Shown piece by piece: positions 10,657-22,371 of a stretch of DNA of 64,000 nt; the first letter of the stretch is position 1; every line of letters begins with the position of its first letter. The DNA lies in NCBI GenBank assembly GCA_036927565.1, contig JAYESD010000004.1, positions 164,645,697 through 164,709,696 of the forward strand, read 5' to 3'. The stretch comes from Tuctoria greenei. Lineage: Eukaryota; Streptophyta; Magnoliopsida; Poales; Poaceae. Both the position numbers and the translations under genes were made by a program. The notes beneath the pieces were generated by a model. That model saw nothing but the letters and a program-made list of their open reading frames with translations. It searched no databases and was not told the origin of the DNA.

Positions 10657-11384
10657 TTTTTTTTGTTCTTAGTTGTGTTATTTTTCTTTTCTTGTTTCTA
10701 GTTTGTGCTTTTCTTTTTTCTTGTTTGTAATATATCATCTTAAGGTAATGAAATTTATTTTGCTATTCATTGGTGTGCAAAAATAGTTCATCTAATGTTG
10801 CTGTTCTAATGATAAACTAGTGGACTATTTATCTCTCATATTTTTTTAGTATGGAATAGATTTCTACTTCCAACTCTACTGAGCTGGAGATCCAGAAAGT
10901 GACTTCCACCTAGTTCATCTGATCGCACCAGGGAGAACCTTCCCCCTCACCCTGTGCTCACTCTCTATGTTGAAACCCAACACGGATCCAATATAATGAG
11001 CAATCTAATAGCAAAGTATGTAGTAAATCACAAAAGACGCTAGAACAGTTTCTGGAGTATCAACTTTAGCCCAAATTAAATGCTCTTGTGTGTCATTGCA
11101 AAAGCGTGAAGACAAAAAAGACATGATTCAGATGTCTTGCAAAGACAGAAGTCAGGGTTATCGAAGTTTTTGCCCGATTTGGATTGAGTTTTAGTTATAG
11201 ACTTCCATTATTAATAAAATGTATTAGGTGTTTTACTTTCACTAGTGTGTCAGGTTGAGTCTTTTGTTGTTGATCTTCAAAAACTTGGTGTATCAGTGTG
11301 GAACGTACTATCTACTGAGGGAAAGGTCGGTTTAATTATTTCCATTATCTAAAAAAACTTTAGCCCAGAGTAACAAAGCGCCAT
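10657..11384. other. no gene seen
   Basis: AT-rich sequence following the small gene, with T-rich stretches (10656-10720) that could be a 3' UTR. I see no ORF with family resemblance, no inverted repeats and no LTR ends. Confidence 0.5.
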
Positions 11385-11859
11385 CCACCGAGCGCCGTCC
11401 TCACTCTCGTCGTGCATGTTTGACATGAAGAATGTTCCCTCGAGGGTTCGAGGATAGAATACCATCTAGGAACAGCTCACTACGTACACGGTTCATTAAA
11501 TTAATTGCATGCCTTGCACACTACAATATATTTTCCTACCATGATGTACTCGTCCTTTCGAAGAAACGACAGCCGTAGGCACTAGCTGCTACGTCTTCAG
11601 ATTTTAGGAACAAATGAACACAGTTGTGAAAACACGTACGCCACATCTGATCCTCAACATCATCAAATTAACATGATCCTCAACATGGGGAGCAACGTCT
11701 CTCCACGATGCTTCACCTGGTGTCGCACACACGGCTCTCGCCTCATGCCGTCCACGTATCCTGATCCAACTGTAAAACTTAAAATAAAGGGGGGGGGGGC
11801 TAGAAGATTGGTGGAAAAATAATACGTATAAGAAAAAGGGGAGAAGAAAAAGGATTGCA
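11385..11859. repeat. block 2 counterpart of 7430-7640, plus unassigned sequence
   Basis: 11400-11475 (gcatgtttgaca, gaatgttccctcgagggttcgaggata, taccatctagg) parallels 7460-7510 plus 7613-7625 but has no MITE. The remaining sequence to 11859 has no counterpart that I can place. It includes a G10 homopolymer at about 11790. Confidence 0.6.
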
Positions 11860-12241
11860 CATGTTTTGATACATGAACTGTGAGACTGCTGACTTCCATC
11901 ATGATTGGCAAGTTCCCGATTCCGCAGGTCTCTCAAGCATTCACACTGGCTACTCTATGATGGCTGGACCCAGGGTACCCCGTGGCCCACCTGGCATATC
12001 CAGTGGGTGCGCCCCTGAGAAAAGTTGTTGTTGTTGTACGTGGTGTTTGGTTGAGACAATGCAACTTATGGTCATAACGATAATAATAAAAAAATTGAAA
12101 GAGTATATCAAATTAAAAAATCTTCATTACTTTCTTTACTCAGGTCTCGGGCACATAAAATTCGGAAACTCCTCTGCTCATATCGTAACTGCATCAGTTA
12201 TATATTCACACCCATTTCCAACATCCAAACTAAAGGTGTAG
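11860..12241. repeat. duplicated upstream region, block 2 copy (partner 8155-8600)
   Basis: Same landmarks as 8155-8600 in the same order. It is cut at 12241, where the Sirevirus-like element inserted. The interrupted sequence resumes at 23921 (gtagacgaaggtttgcacaa versus the block 1 sequence gtagagacaaaggttttgca at 8588), with gtag duplicated. Confidence 0.8.
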
Positions 12242-13797
12242 TCGAATGTAGCCTAGAGGGGGGGGGGTGAATAAGCTTCTTGAAATTTTGTCAGATCCTG
12301 AAACACTAAACAAACTTGATCAAATATAGAGAAATCGGACTAGTCCGGTATGGTGCGGACTAGTCCGGTGTGTTCAGACTAGAATGATCAAGTTTGAACG
12401 AAGAATTCATGTCAAGTACTCTATGCACCGGAAAGTAAGTTGTAAATTGGATGTACTACGACAATGAAACAAGTTGTGTCAAAGTATAACTTCAATATCA
12501 ATGTTTCAACGTAAGTTACACAAGATCAAGTAAACCCTAGAATGTGATGAACAATAAGAACAAAAGTATGCGACACAAGAGTTTATCCTGTGGTTTGATT
12601 CCCATGAAGCAAACCTACATCCACATTGAGGAGTCCACGGAGGATCGGGTCTTCACCAACCCTAACCTCGTCGAACCGCCACGGAGGCGAATTCTCTTCC
12701 ACTAATCACAAAGGGGCAAATAACCAAATTCAATGGGCCTTCTCACGAGTTGAGGGCTCCCCAAGATTTATGAAGATGAACACCACCAAACACACTCGAA
12801 ATATATGCCGTAAACAACAAGACTGTTCGAGAGAATCAAAACCAAGAACTCAAAATGTGTGAAACAAGTCTCTGCTTTTGATCAATGCTAATCTTTAAAG
12901 ATTTGATCTTCTTTTGGTTATAATGTGTGGAGAGATGTGTTTTTAGGGCTCTTGGGAGGTGTGACGGCGCAGGAAATCGAGTGAGTTGGTTGTAGGGTTG
13001 TATTCCTCTATTTACACTAGTGTTTCCAAAAGTTACCGGTAGGGTTTGCGATGTCCGAACTAATCTGTGGTGGACTCCGGACTAGTCCGGTGTGCGGCGT
13101 GTGGGAAACCCTAAGTATCTTGAGATATCGGACTTGTTCGGAAAAGTGCAGACTAGTCCGATTTGGGCTCTGCAAATGTTCGTACTAGTTCGACACATAT
13201 TGGACTAGTCGGGTGTGGTGATCCTCATGTTGAATTGAGGACAAGTCCGCAGTTGGAGGACTTGTCCGATTTTAGTCTGAGAGTTTTCGGACTAGTCCGT
13301 GGTGATATCGGACTTGTCCGGTTCTATGTAAAGTGTGAGGTCCTGAGGACAAGTCTGCACTGGGGCGGACTTGTCCGTTTTTAGTCAGAAAGATATCAGA
13401 CTAGTCCGTGGTGTTATCAGACTTGTCCGTTTTTGTTTAGACATGAAGTGCTGAGGACTAGTCCGCACTAGGGGGGACTAGTCCGATCTTAGTCAGAGAG
13501 ATACTCGACTAGTCTGGAGAATATCAGACTAGTCCAGACTTGTGAAATTTTTTACAGTGAGGGTGATTTCTTTTGCTTGAGCTCTTGGGGTGTGATTCTC
13601 CAACACACTCCATATACAACAAAGTATTCTATTCAGCTCTTGAGCTCTCTTCCATATAGATTCCTCATTCTCCTTTCTTTTTGCGCTTTCTTCATAATTT
13701 CATTAAAACATGCGCTCATCTCAACAATTTTGTTAGGATATCATTTGTTTGTCATAAATCAACCAAAACCCACAAGGGATGCCTAGATGCACTTTCA
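12242..13797 (-). repeat. Sirevirus-like 3' LTR (left)
   Basis: Aligns end to end with 22372-23920. It starts after the TSD gtag and ends ...gatgcactttca. A G8 tract follows the start. Positions 12336-13530 are packed with CGGACTAGTCCG-like palindromes. Confidence 0.88.
12336..13530. promoter_or_regulatory. array of 12-bp palindromes CGGACTAGTCCG / CGGACTTGTCCG
   Basis: Perfect CGGACTAGTCCG at 12336, 12356, 13078 and 13288, CGGACTTGTCCG at 13309, and many one- or two-base variants between 13120 and 13530, spaced about 25-40 bp. The motif is self-complementary. Sireviruses are known for conserved palindromes in the regulatory part of the LTR (from memory, a CGGAC..GTCCG type), so this is probably a clade-typical cis element. 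Protein binding is inference. Confidence 0.75.
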
Positions 13798-13811
13798 ATC
13801 TCCCCCTGATT
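13798..13811 (-). other. polypurine tract of the Sirevirus-like element
   Basis: On the minus strand it reads AATCAGGGGGAGAT directly before the 3' LTR start TGAAAG. This is the standard copia purine tract and fixes the inner LTR edge. Confidence 0.85.
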
Positions 13812-14279
13812 GGTGATTGATGACAACCAATTGAGATTTATCAAATATGATAAAAATCAAGATTTTCATAAATTCTGCACATATGAGTTTCGAACAAATT
13901 AAGCAATGAAAACATAAGACATATGTGCACTCTTTATGGTGGGGTGCAAAACTTATGTGTGTGAGCAATAATTGTGATGAGAATGAGTTAAATGACATAA
14001 TGATACAACATTAAGCATGTATGCCAATTTCATAGCATAAACATAGATCATATCAAAGCATCATCACAAACTTCATAAATATGACTAGAAACATAATAAG
14101 AGTCTTACAACATCAGAAGAAGTCTTACAGCTCCAAAAGCATAACAAAGAGCAAAAGATACAAATAGAGCTCTCATCTCTCATCTACTGCTACAACCTAA
14201 TGACTCCCCATCAATCTCTCCCCTTTGGCACCAAGGCACCAAAAAGAAGGAGAAGAGGGATCTACTAGGCGTCGCCGAC
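13812..14279 (-). other. noncoding stretch between extra ORF and purine tract
   Basis: AT-rich sequence with tgattgatgacaaccaat near the purine tract and a short pyrimidine-rich part at 14170-14230. I see no coding potential. It corresponds to the 3' untranslated part of the element. Confidence 0.6.
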
Positions 14280-15831
14280 TCACTCCTCGTTGTTCGTCCT
14301 TTCATCATCTTCATTGTTGGTAGCCTGAGGAGGATGAGGATGAGAACCACTCGTTGAGCCCTCAATCCCAAAATAGGCAAGTTCAAAAGGAGAAAGAGGT
14401 GGAAGTTCTGAAAAGTCAGAAGGAGAGTCCTCAGAGATAACTGGAGATCCAACAGGCTCAATCTCCAGCTTCTGGCATATGGCTTTGACATTTTGATTTA
14501 TGTACCTCATGTCCTCTTTGCTTACCTTGTTCAACTTGTGGATCTTCACTTCAGCTTTCCGGCAAGAGCAAAAAATAGAAGACAGGTACTTCATAATGCC
14601 ACTAGGACACCCTTTGTGAGATGTGGCTCTAGTGTTAGAGGCAAGCCTTGCATCTCCTTGAGCTCTCTCCAGGTGTTCTTCAGTTGAGGCAGGTGAGGGA
14701 GCAGCTGGGAGAGTGGCTTGGGGAGGCTTTTGGGACCTCAACACTGTGTGCTCAACATCTTTCACAAACTCAATCCCAGTGACCTTCTCTATCATAAACG
14801 TGATATAAGGCACATAGCCATATGAACGGTTAGGAGTGCAGGAAATGTTTACCATGTCATTCCAGATGTAGTAGAAGATGTTAAATTTCCTGCTCTTGCT
14901 AATCACCTTCATCAATGTCCTCAAGTAGCCTTGGACACTGCCTGCATCTCCATCCTTTGGAGAAGTTGTCTTCCTAAGAACCCCGTTGAGAACCATGAAG
15001 AAAGGCTTCATGTTCTTGGTTGAGGGAGGATTGTACTTGAGACGTGTATCATAGAGAGAGTCCATCATTGTCCTTCTCTAAAATCGCAATGTCGTGAATA
15101 ATCACTTCATAGCCGCTGGTGTCGCCAAGGTGCATCAGCCTAGCAAACTCATCATATGTCACAGTATACTTGGATCCATGTGTCATCCAAGTCACTCTCT
15201 CTTCTTCATCACTGGCGAAGTAGCAGGTCGCAAAGAATTGAGCGATGACCTCATCATTCCAATTATATCTGAAAGCAAACACGTCCTTGAGGCCATGCCT
15301 CTTTATAGCTTGTAAAAATTCATCAAAAGCACCACAACTTTTTCTTTCAAAGTGGCTCCAGTCAATCCATTGGCTGCAGACTCCTGGAGTATTCATCTGC
15401 AGGTACACGGAACTGTAGTAGTCTGCGTGAAAGTTGCTCCAAAACCTTGGATCAACTGCCTTCTTAGCACTGCCATAAGCATCAACTTTCCTTAGCTTCC
15501 AAGCCACATCACTCCCCTAGCCATTGAATTTTTCTTCCGAGGGGTATCTATTCCCTTGTCTTGGAGCTGTCATTTTGAGAGGGCCAATAGGGCCAGAGGC
15601 AATCACGTTGCCTTCCCCTTTGGTTTGGCGATGAGCCGCTGAGCTAGAGCCAACCATATTTGGAGCTTTCGAAGCTGGCTTCTTGGCCGCAACCTTCCGC
15701 CGCATCCTAAGTGGAGTAGGCGAAGGCTCGGCAGCACGCTCTTGCCTTTTGTTAGCGTGAGACTTCTAGACTCGCAGCAACACATCTTGATCCATCTCTT
15801 CTTCAAAGTCGGAGATGTTTTCATTCAACAT
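14280..15831 (-). pseudogene. extra ORF after pol: plant-transposon-protein-like, ~517 codons, broken
   Basis: One reading frame opens at ATG 15831 (MLNENISDFEEEMDQDVLL) and runs to about 15060 with in-frame TAGs at 15766-15768 and 15517-15519. After a one-base shift near 15060 it continues to TGA at 14280. Residues near the N-terminus are basic and low-complexity (RMRRKVAAKKPASKAP). The middle carries WNDEVIAQFFATCYF..DEEERVTWMTHGSKYTVTYDEFARLM. The next part carries LYDTRLKYNPPSTKNMKPFF and IWNDMVNISCTPNRSYGYVPY. This pattern is what I know as a putative plant transposon protein domain, found in grass and legume retroelements; its function is unknown. The C-terminal ~170 residues are Pro/Ser/Glu-rich. 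Sireviruses often carry an additional ORF here, sometimes called env-like. No signal peptide or membrane segment is evident. Confidence 0.7.
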
Positions 15832-16774
15832 TGTCCTGACAAGGAGGTTATACATGACACAGATAAGGATTGATGGCAAGGGAATGCATTGAGTAGAAGG
15901 AAATTAGGGTTGTGTCTAGTCAGAGATCAAACCTGTCCGGTGCTCGAGTCCGAACTAGTCCGGAGTACCGGACTTGTCCGCACTGAGAATGGACTAGTCC
16001 AATATTCGGTTGTTTGAACCCTAACTAGCAGAGCAATGGTGTTTCTCAATGCAAAAGTGGCTCAAAGTAGTTGTAATACAACAAGGAATCATGTATTAAT
16101 AGGACGAACTAAGCTATTTAAGCAAAAACAAGAGAAATTTAAGGTTCTAGGGTTTGGAGAGAAACTTTACCAAATCCTTCGATTCGCAAAGTTGGTTGAG
16201 TTTTTGATGCGGACAAGTCCGGGGTCCTCAATCCCGTTGCGATGAAGATAGTTTCCCACGGATATTTGAGGAGATTTGGTGGAGAATTTGCCAAGTCACC
16301 TTGGGGCACTTGAGTGAGGAGATAGAATCTGAGGTATGTTGTGAGGATGAAAAAGATTAGGTTTTGGCGGCCCTAGGGTTTTGGAGTCAAATAATCAGAC
16401 TAGTCTGTGGTCGGACCAGACTAGTACGGACTACCAGAACTCTGCAGACTAGTCTACATTGTGCGGACTAGTCCAGGTAACCGTGGACTAGTCCGTGGTC
16501 ACCAGAACAGAACCAGTTAGACCATTCGTATATATTCGAAAGTGCTTAGTAAGATAATAGGGGGCAAAACACACAAATAATCTTGATGAATATGCTCAGT
16601 AAACATACAAGAATCAAGTTATGACCATAATTCATCAAGATCAAGTAATTAGCATAGTTTTCAGAGAAAAATAGAGACAGATGATTTTCATAACACAATC
16701 AATAGATTTTGAAGATGGCATACATGTATGCAAGATTTCCAGCCACGTTCCGAGCATCAAGGATATTTAGTTCA
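15832..16774 (-). other. pol-to-extra-ORF spacer with palindromes
   Basis: Noncoding spacer. It carries the same palindromic family as the LTRs, for example CGGACTTGTCCG at 15969-15980 and several GGACTAGTCC variants at 15950-15995 and 16390-16500. Its start (15880-15950) resembles an intergenic leader before the extra ORF. No ORF is supported. Confidence 0.65.
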
Positions 16775-19700
16775 TTTCAGAGCTCACAAAAACATTTTTC
16801 ATGAAGTGGCTTGGTAAATATGTCAGCTAGTTGTTTTTCGGTATTGACATGGGAAATGGTAATGTCGCCTTTCATTGAATGATGATGTCAGATGTCCATG
16901 TGTTTAGTTCTAGAGTGCTCAACGGGATTATGGGCAATATTACACTCTCATTGTCACAAAGGAGTGGAATACTACTCATATTGTAACCATAATCACTTAG
17001 AATTTGTCGCATCCAAAGGAGTTGTGCACAACAACTCCCGACTGCAAGATACTCCGCTTTGGCCGTGGATAAGGCAATGGAGTTTTGTTTCTTGGAGGAC
17101 CAAGAAACTAGGGATCTACCTAGGAATTGGCAAGTACTGGAGGTACTTTCTCTATCTACTTTGCACCTGGCATAATCTGCATCGGAGTATCCAATGAGAT
17201 TGAGAACCTTTAGGATACCAAAGGCCTAGGTTAGGTGTATGAAGTAAGTATCGCAAGATCCTCTTTACGGTTGTCAAATGACATTCCTTAGGATTGGCTT
17301 GAAATCTTGCACACAAACATACACTCAACATAATATCAGGCCTAGATGCACATAAATAAAGTAGGGAGCCAATCATGGAGCTATATACCTTTTGATCCAC
17401 GTTTGGTATGCCTTCATTAAGATCCAAGTGTCCATTTGTCACCATGGTAGTCTTTATAGGCTTTGCTTTGTCCATTCCAAACTTCTTAAGTGTGTCTTGA
17501 GTGTACTTTGTTTGGCTTATGAACGTTCCTTCCTTTTGTTGCCTTACTTGGAATCCCAAGAAATATCTCAACTCTCCCATCAGGGACATCTCGAATCTAT
17601 ATGTCATAATCTTACTAAACTCTTGAGAAACATATTTCTTAGATGAACCAAATATAATATCATCAACATAAATTTGACATGTAATTAGATCATTATCAAA
17701 ATGCTTAGTAAACAAAGTGTCATTATCTTTACCAATGTTAAATCCATTTTCAATCAAAAAATCTCTAAGGCACTCATACCAAGCTCTAGGAGCTTGTTTG
17801 AGGCCATAGAGATCATTACGCAGTTTGAGAACATGGTCGGGGAACTCTTGATCTTCGAACCCGGGGGGTTGCTCCATGTACACCTCCTCCTTGATCGGTC
17901 CGTTGAGGAAGGCACATTTCACATCCATTTGATAAAGGTTGAAATCATGGTGAGTAGCATATGCAAGTAATATTCGAATCAATTCAAGCCTAGCTAGGGG
18001 ATCAAAAGTCTCGTCGAAATCGAAACCTTCGACTTGTTAATACCGTTTGGCCACAAGTCGTGCCTTGTTTCTTGTCACCACCCTGTCTTCGTCTTGCTTG
18101 TTGCAGAAGGCCCATTTAGTGCCGACGACGTTGAACTTGTGTCTTTCAACAAGTTCCCACACATCATTCCTTTTGAAGTTGTTCAATTCTTCTTGCATCG
18201 CCACCACCAAATCCAGATCCTTCAAAGCATCTTCAACCCTATGTGGTTCCACAAAGGATACAAACGAGTAATGTTGACAAAAATTAGCTATACGAGATCG
18301 AGTTGTTACTCCCTTTTGGATGTCACCGATTATGTTGTCGACGGGGTGATCTCTTTGGATGCATTGATGCACTCTTGGGTGTGGAAGTTGTGGTCATGAG
18401 TCTTCATTGTCATCATCTTCTTCCCCCCCTGGATGGTTTCCTTCATTGATGTGTTTGTCATCTCGGTCTCCTTGAGGTTTATCTTGTGTGGAAGCTCCAC
18501 CTTGATCATTTTCATCCACTTGTGGTTCATCTTCCTCATTCGCATTTGAAGGTGGCGCTTGTGGTCGAACATCGCCCAACGCCATTCTTCTCAATGCTTG
18601 ACATGGAGCTTCTTCTTTATCTAGCACACATTGATCAACTTGCTCTCCTTGAGAGTCGTTAGTTTCATCGAACACCACATCACGTGCTACTTCAACAAGT
18701 CCGGAGGCCTCGTTGAAGACATGATAAGCGTAGGAGTTCAAATCATATCCAAGTAAGAAACCTTCATTGCACTTTGAAGCGAACTTTGAAGTCTTAGGCT
18801 TCTTGTTCAAAATATAACATTTAGAACAAAAAACTCAAAAGTATGAAATATTCGTCTTGTTACCCGTGAGTTGTTCATACAATGTTTTCTTGAGTAGGCG
18901 ATGAAGATAGAGTCGATTTATGGCATGACACGCGATGTTGACTGCTTCAGCCCAAAACCAATCCGAAGTCTTGTATTCATCGAGCATTGTTCTTGCCATA
19001 TCAATGAGTGTTCGATTCTTCTTTTCGGTTACTCCATTTTGTTGAGGAGAATAAGGTGGTGAAAACTCATGCTTTATCCCTTCTTCGTCTAGATACTCCT
19101 CAACTTGGGTATTCTTGAACTCTGTTGCGTTGTCACTTTGTATGTTCGTGATCGTCAACTAAAATTCATTTTGAGCTCGCTTGAGAAATTTCTTGAGGGT
19201 TCCTTGAGTTTCCGTCTTATCATGCAAAAAGAAAACCACGTGAAGCGCAGAAAATCATCAACGATTACTAAACTGTATTTGTTACCGCCGATGCTTATGT
19301 AAGCAATTGGGCCAAATAGGTTCAAGTGAAGGGGCTCGAGCGGTCTTGTTGTAGTCATGACGTTCTTCGTGGGATGGGGTGCTCCTAATTGCTTCCCAGC
19401 TTGGCACATGCTACAAGGCCGGTCTTTCCCAAAAACAACATCCTTTAAACCACAGATGTGATCACCTTTTATAAGTTTTTGAAGATTCCTCATACCAACA
19501 TGTCCTAGCCGTCTATGCCACAGCCAACCCATGTTGGTCTTTGCAATCAAGAATGTGTCAAGTTCGGCTTTATCTTTGTTGAAGTCAACTAGATAAAGTT
19601 TTCCCTTGAACACACCCTTGAATGCAACCGAGTTATCATTCCTTCTAAAGACGGTCACACCTTCATTAGTGAACAAACAATTATAAACTTTGTCACATAA

Positions 19701-19920
19701 TTGACATATGGACAAAAGTTTATAATCCAAGTAATCAACGTGTAAAACATGAGAAAGAGTATGTTGTGATGAAATTGCTATTTTACTGGTACCGAGAACC
19801 CTTCCTTGACGGTTATCGCCAAAATAAATGCCTTCACTTGGATCTTTATTTTCTCAATATTCAAAGAACATCCTTCTTTCTATGGTCATGTGATTGGTGC
19901 ACCCACTATCTAGCACTCAC
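16775..19920 (-). pseudogene. Sirevirus-like pol: protease, integrase, RT, RNase H (broken)
   Basis: Reading right to left: protease active site DSG at 19902-19910 (LDSGCTNHMT); pre-integrase domain with MGWLWHRRLGHVGMRNLQKL and CSMCQAGKQ; integrase with IVDDFLRFTWF, IQSDNATEF and SPPYSPQQNGVTEKKNRTL (18835-19730). Then an acidic linker (18394-18810), RT N-terminal part (18037-18372) and RT core with CAFLNGPIKEEVYMEQPPGF, YGLKQAPRAWY and intact CQIYVDDIIFGSS (17152-17982). RNase H follows (about 16775-17180) with KAEY and ADIFTKPLHEK. Breaks lie between these segments (near 17985-18035, 18390, 18815-18835, 19155 and in RNase H), so no full polyprotein is possible. Copia order integrase-before-RT is clear. 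Confidence 0.9.
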
Positions 19921-19979
19921 TTAGCTCCATCGGATGAATAGGCCTGCAAAACACAAATTATGCCTTGGTCTTAGGTACC

Positions 19980-22320
19980 CAAGCTTGCTTGGGTCCTTTG
20001 AGGTTAGTCACAAGTGATTTGGGCACTCACACATGAGACTTGGTGTTCCCATGGCGTGGCCCAACATGTTTAGCATAAATTCTACAAAATAACTTTTCAT
20101 AAGAAGGTATGATGCATCAAAAGTTCTAAACAAGAGTTGTTGTTCATATGTGTTAACAATGCTACTTTTATCAACACTATTAAGTTGTCTAACTTGAGAG
20201 GTGTTTCCCTTGACAAAAGCAATGCGTTCTTTGTTATTCTTGTGGCTTCTAGTATTTTGCTTTTCACCATAAGAATACCCAATGCCATATTTGACATTTG
20301 GAGGTCTTGAGACAAAGTACGCACTGCGTGCATACTTGACCTCCTCCTTGTCAAATATGCCACTTCGGGAAGGATGCTTGTCCTTTGTCAAGTTTGACTT
20401 CTCCTTCAAGTTAGTGTTAATTTTAGCACATTCATAAGCAATAGTAGTTTCAGATTTTATAAGTTGAGAAGGTGAGCTTGAAGGCGATGAAGAACCACTT
20501 GACTTGAGTGACTCAACTTGTACCTCAAGGATGTTGTTAACTGGTTAAGTTAGCATGTTCATCGTTGATAGCCATGTTTGAGTCTTCTAGCTTCAAACAA
20601 ACTTCCTTGCTTGAAGCTAACTCAAGTTCCAGTGAGGTTCTTCGCTCCTTTTCAAGCTCGAGGAGCTTTTTAATCTTAAGATATTCTTTCTTTTGGAGGA
20701 TGATCATATCTTCTTGACGATCAACCAGCTCCTCCTTATCAACAAGCTTATCCATTAAAAATTTCATCTTAGCAACAATTTTCTTATCTAAACCACTAAG
20801 CAAGTATTCATTTTCATCACAACTATCATCCTCACTAGAATTATTACTATCACTAGCAAAGTAATATGAGGAGGAATATTTAGTTGTTATCTTTCTTTTA
20901 CCTTCCTTCACCATCAGACATGTGTTGTCGTTGTCCTTCCAAGCGCCCATGGTTGGGAAGAGTGTAGATTTCTTGGTAGTCTTCTTGATGGCTATGGTAT
21001 CCATCTCCTCTTCCTCTTCGGATAAAGACTCATCATTGGAGTCGCACTCCTTCCCTAGATGCACTTGTCCAAATTGCTTCTTCTTCTTGAACATCTTCTT
21101 AGTTTTAGGCTTGTTGTCCTTGGTCTTCCTCTTATTTTCTTCATGTGGACAGTCTACCACAAAATGGTCGTACTCTCCACAGTTATAGCAAGCGCGCCTC
21201 ATTTTTGGTCTTGGCTTGTCCCTTTGTCTTCCTTCACTTTGTCTACCACCTTGTCTTCTTCTAACCATTTTATTGAATTTCTTCCTAAATAGGATCATAT
21301 CTTCTTCATCTATATCACTGCTCTCATCATCGTTGTTGTCTTCTTCTTGAGCTTCTCGAGCTTCTTTTGATATAGGTTTACAAGTGGACTTCAAAGCAAC
21401 TCCTTTTTTCTTTGCCGAGGTAAAGTCGGCAATCTCTTTGACGTGCTTTGCTTGTTTCTCCATCATCTCAAAATTCATAATCTTCCCAAGAAGTTCGTCC
21501 GGAGTCATTTTCCGATTCCTGGGGCTTTCTCTAATCATCAAGCATAGGGTTACATTGCGAGGCATGAAAGCTCTAATAATTAGCTTGATGACCTCGTGGT
21601 CATTCCACTTCCTGCTTCCATATGCTCGAACTTTGTTGTTGAGATTCTTCAATCGATTGTACATATCTTACGGAGACTCATCTTCTTCTATACGAATCTT
21701 CCCAATTCGCCTTCAATCATTTCAATCTTGGCTTCTCGCACATGATGATCACCTTCATGTGCGGTTTGTAAAGTGTCCCATATCTCCTTTGCAATTTCAA
21801 GTCCATCCACCTTGGTGAACTCGTCTCAGCTCAGTGACGATGTTATGACAGTAGCAGCATGAGTGTTCTGATGAATAGCTTGTTCTTGACTTGGTGTGAG
21901 CTCTTCATCCTGGATATCTACCCCTATACACACTATATGCCACAAGCTGGGGTTAAATGATATGAGATGCATTTTCATATTTTGCCTCCACATTGAATAA
22001 TCATTGCCATCAAAGTATGGGGCTTTTCCTAGAGGAATCGATAGGTAATGGTTATTGTTGGAATTCAGACGATCATAGTTAAAAGGATATCAGGTGTAGT
22101 CGGTGTGACTACTCACCTTCTTCTTCTTTTCATCCTCGATCTTCATCTTCCCTTTTGGGGATAGTGCCTTCTTCCTTAGGAGTGCCTTTAGTTCTAACAT
22201 CTCCTCATCATCATCCTCGCAGTCTTGGATGGCGTCGAGGAGCTTCTCCAACTTCTGAGTCTTTTCATCGTCACCCTTCTCTTGGTTGAAGTTCTTGTGT
22301 ACATTCTTAATGTCCGACAT
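19980..22320 (-). pseudogene. Sirevirus-like gag (broken)
   Basis: It starts at ATG 22318-22320 (MSDIKNVHKNFNQEKGDDEK), Lys/Glu-rich. After an in-frame TGA at 22090 comes the copia gag core (PYFDGNDYSMWRQNMKMHL near 22025, then EIWDTLQTAHEG near 21780). Stops at about 21830 and 21670 interrupt it. The frame 21664-20537 holds the rest of the capsid region, an acidic stretch, and a CCHC zinc knuckle (CYNCGEYDHFVVDC, about 21165-21210). It also holds a Lys-rich part and a C-terminal coiled coil (LLELEKERRTSLELELASSK). Several shifts follow. The last recognisable text is LVTNLKGPKQAWVPKTKA near 19965-20020, a Sirevirus gag-pol linker. It would package RNA in virus-like particles if intact. Confidence 0.85.
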
Positions 22321-22353
22321 GTTCTCTTCGAGCGGTGCGTCTCTTTTGAAGAG

Positions 22354-22371
22354 CCCTTCTCTGATACTAAT
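22354..22371 (-). other. primer binding site of the Sirevirus-like element
   Basis: On the minus strand directly after the 5' LTR end it reads ATTAGTATCAGAGAAGG. This is a slightly changed form of the methionine initiator tRNA complement TTGGTATCAGAGC used by most copia elements. Confidence 0.8.

Noticed and set aside
11785..11800. G10 homopolymer as G-quadruplex
   Set aside because: A single G run without the further runs needed; likely slippage.
12336..13530. CRISPR-like spaced short repeats
   Set aside because: Repeats are self-complementary, imperfect, irregularly spaced and inside retrotransposon LTRs of a plant genome; no cas genes.
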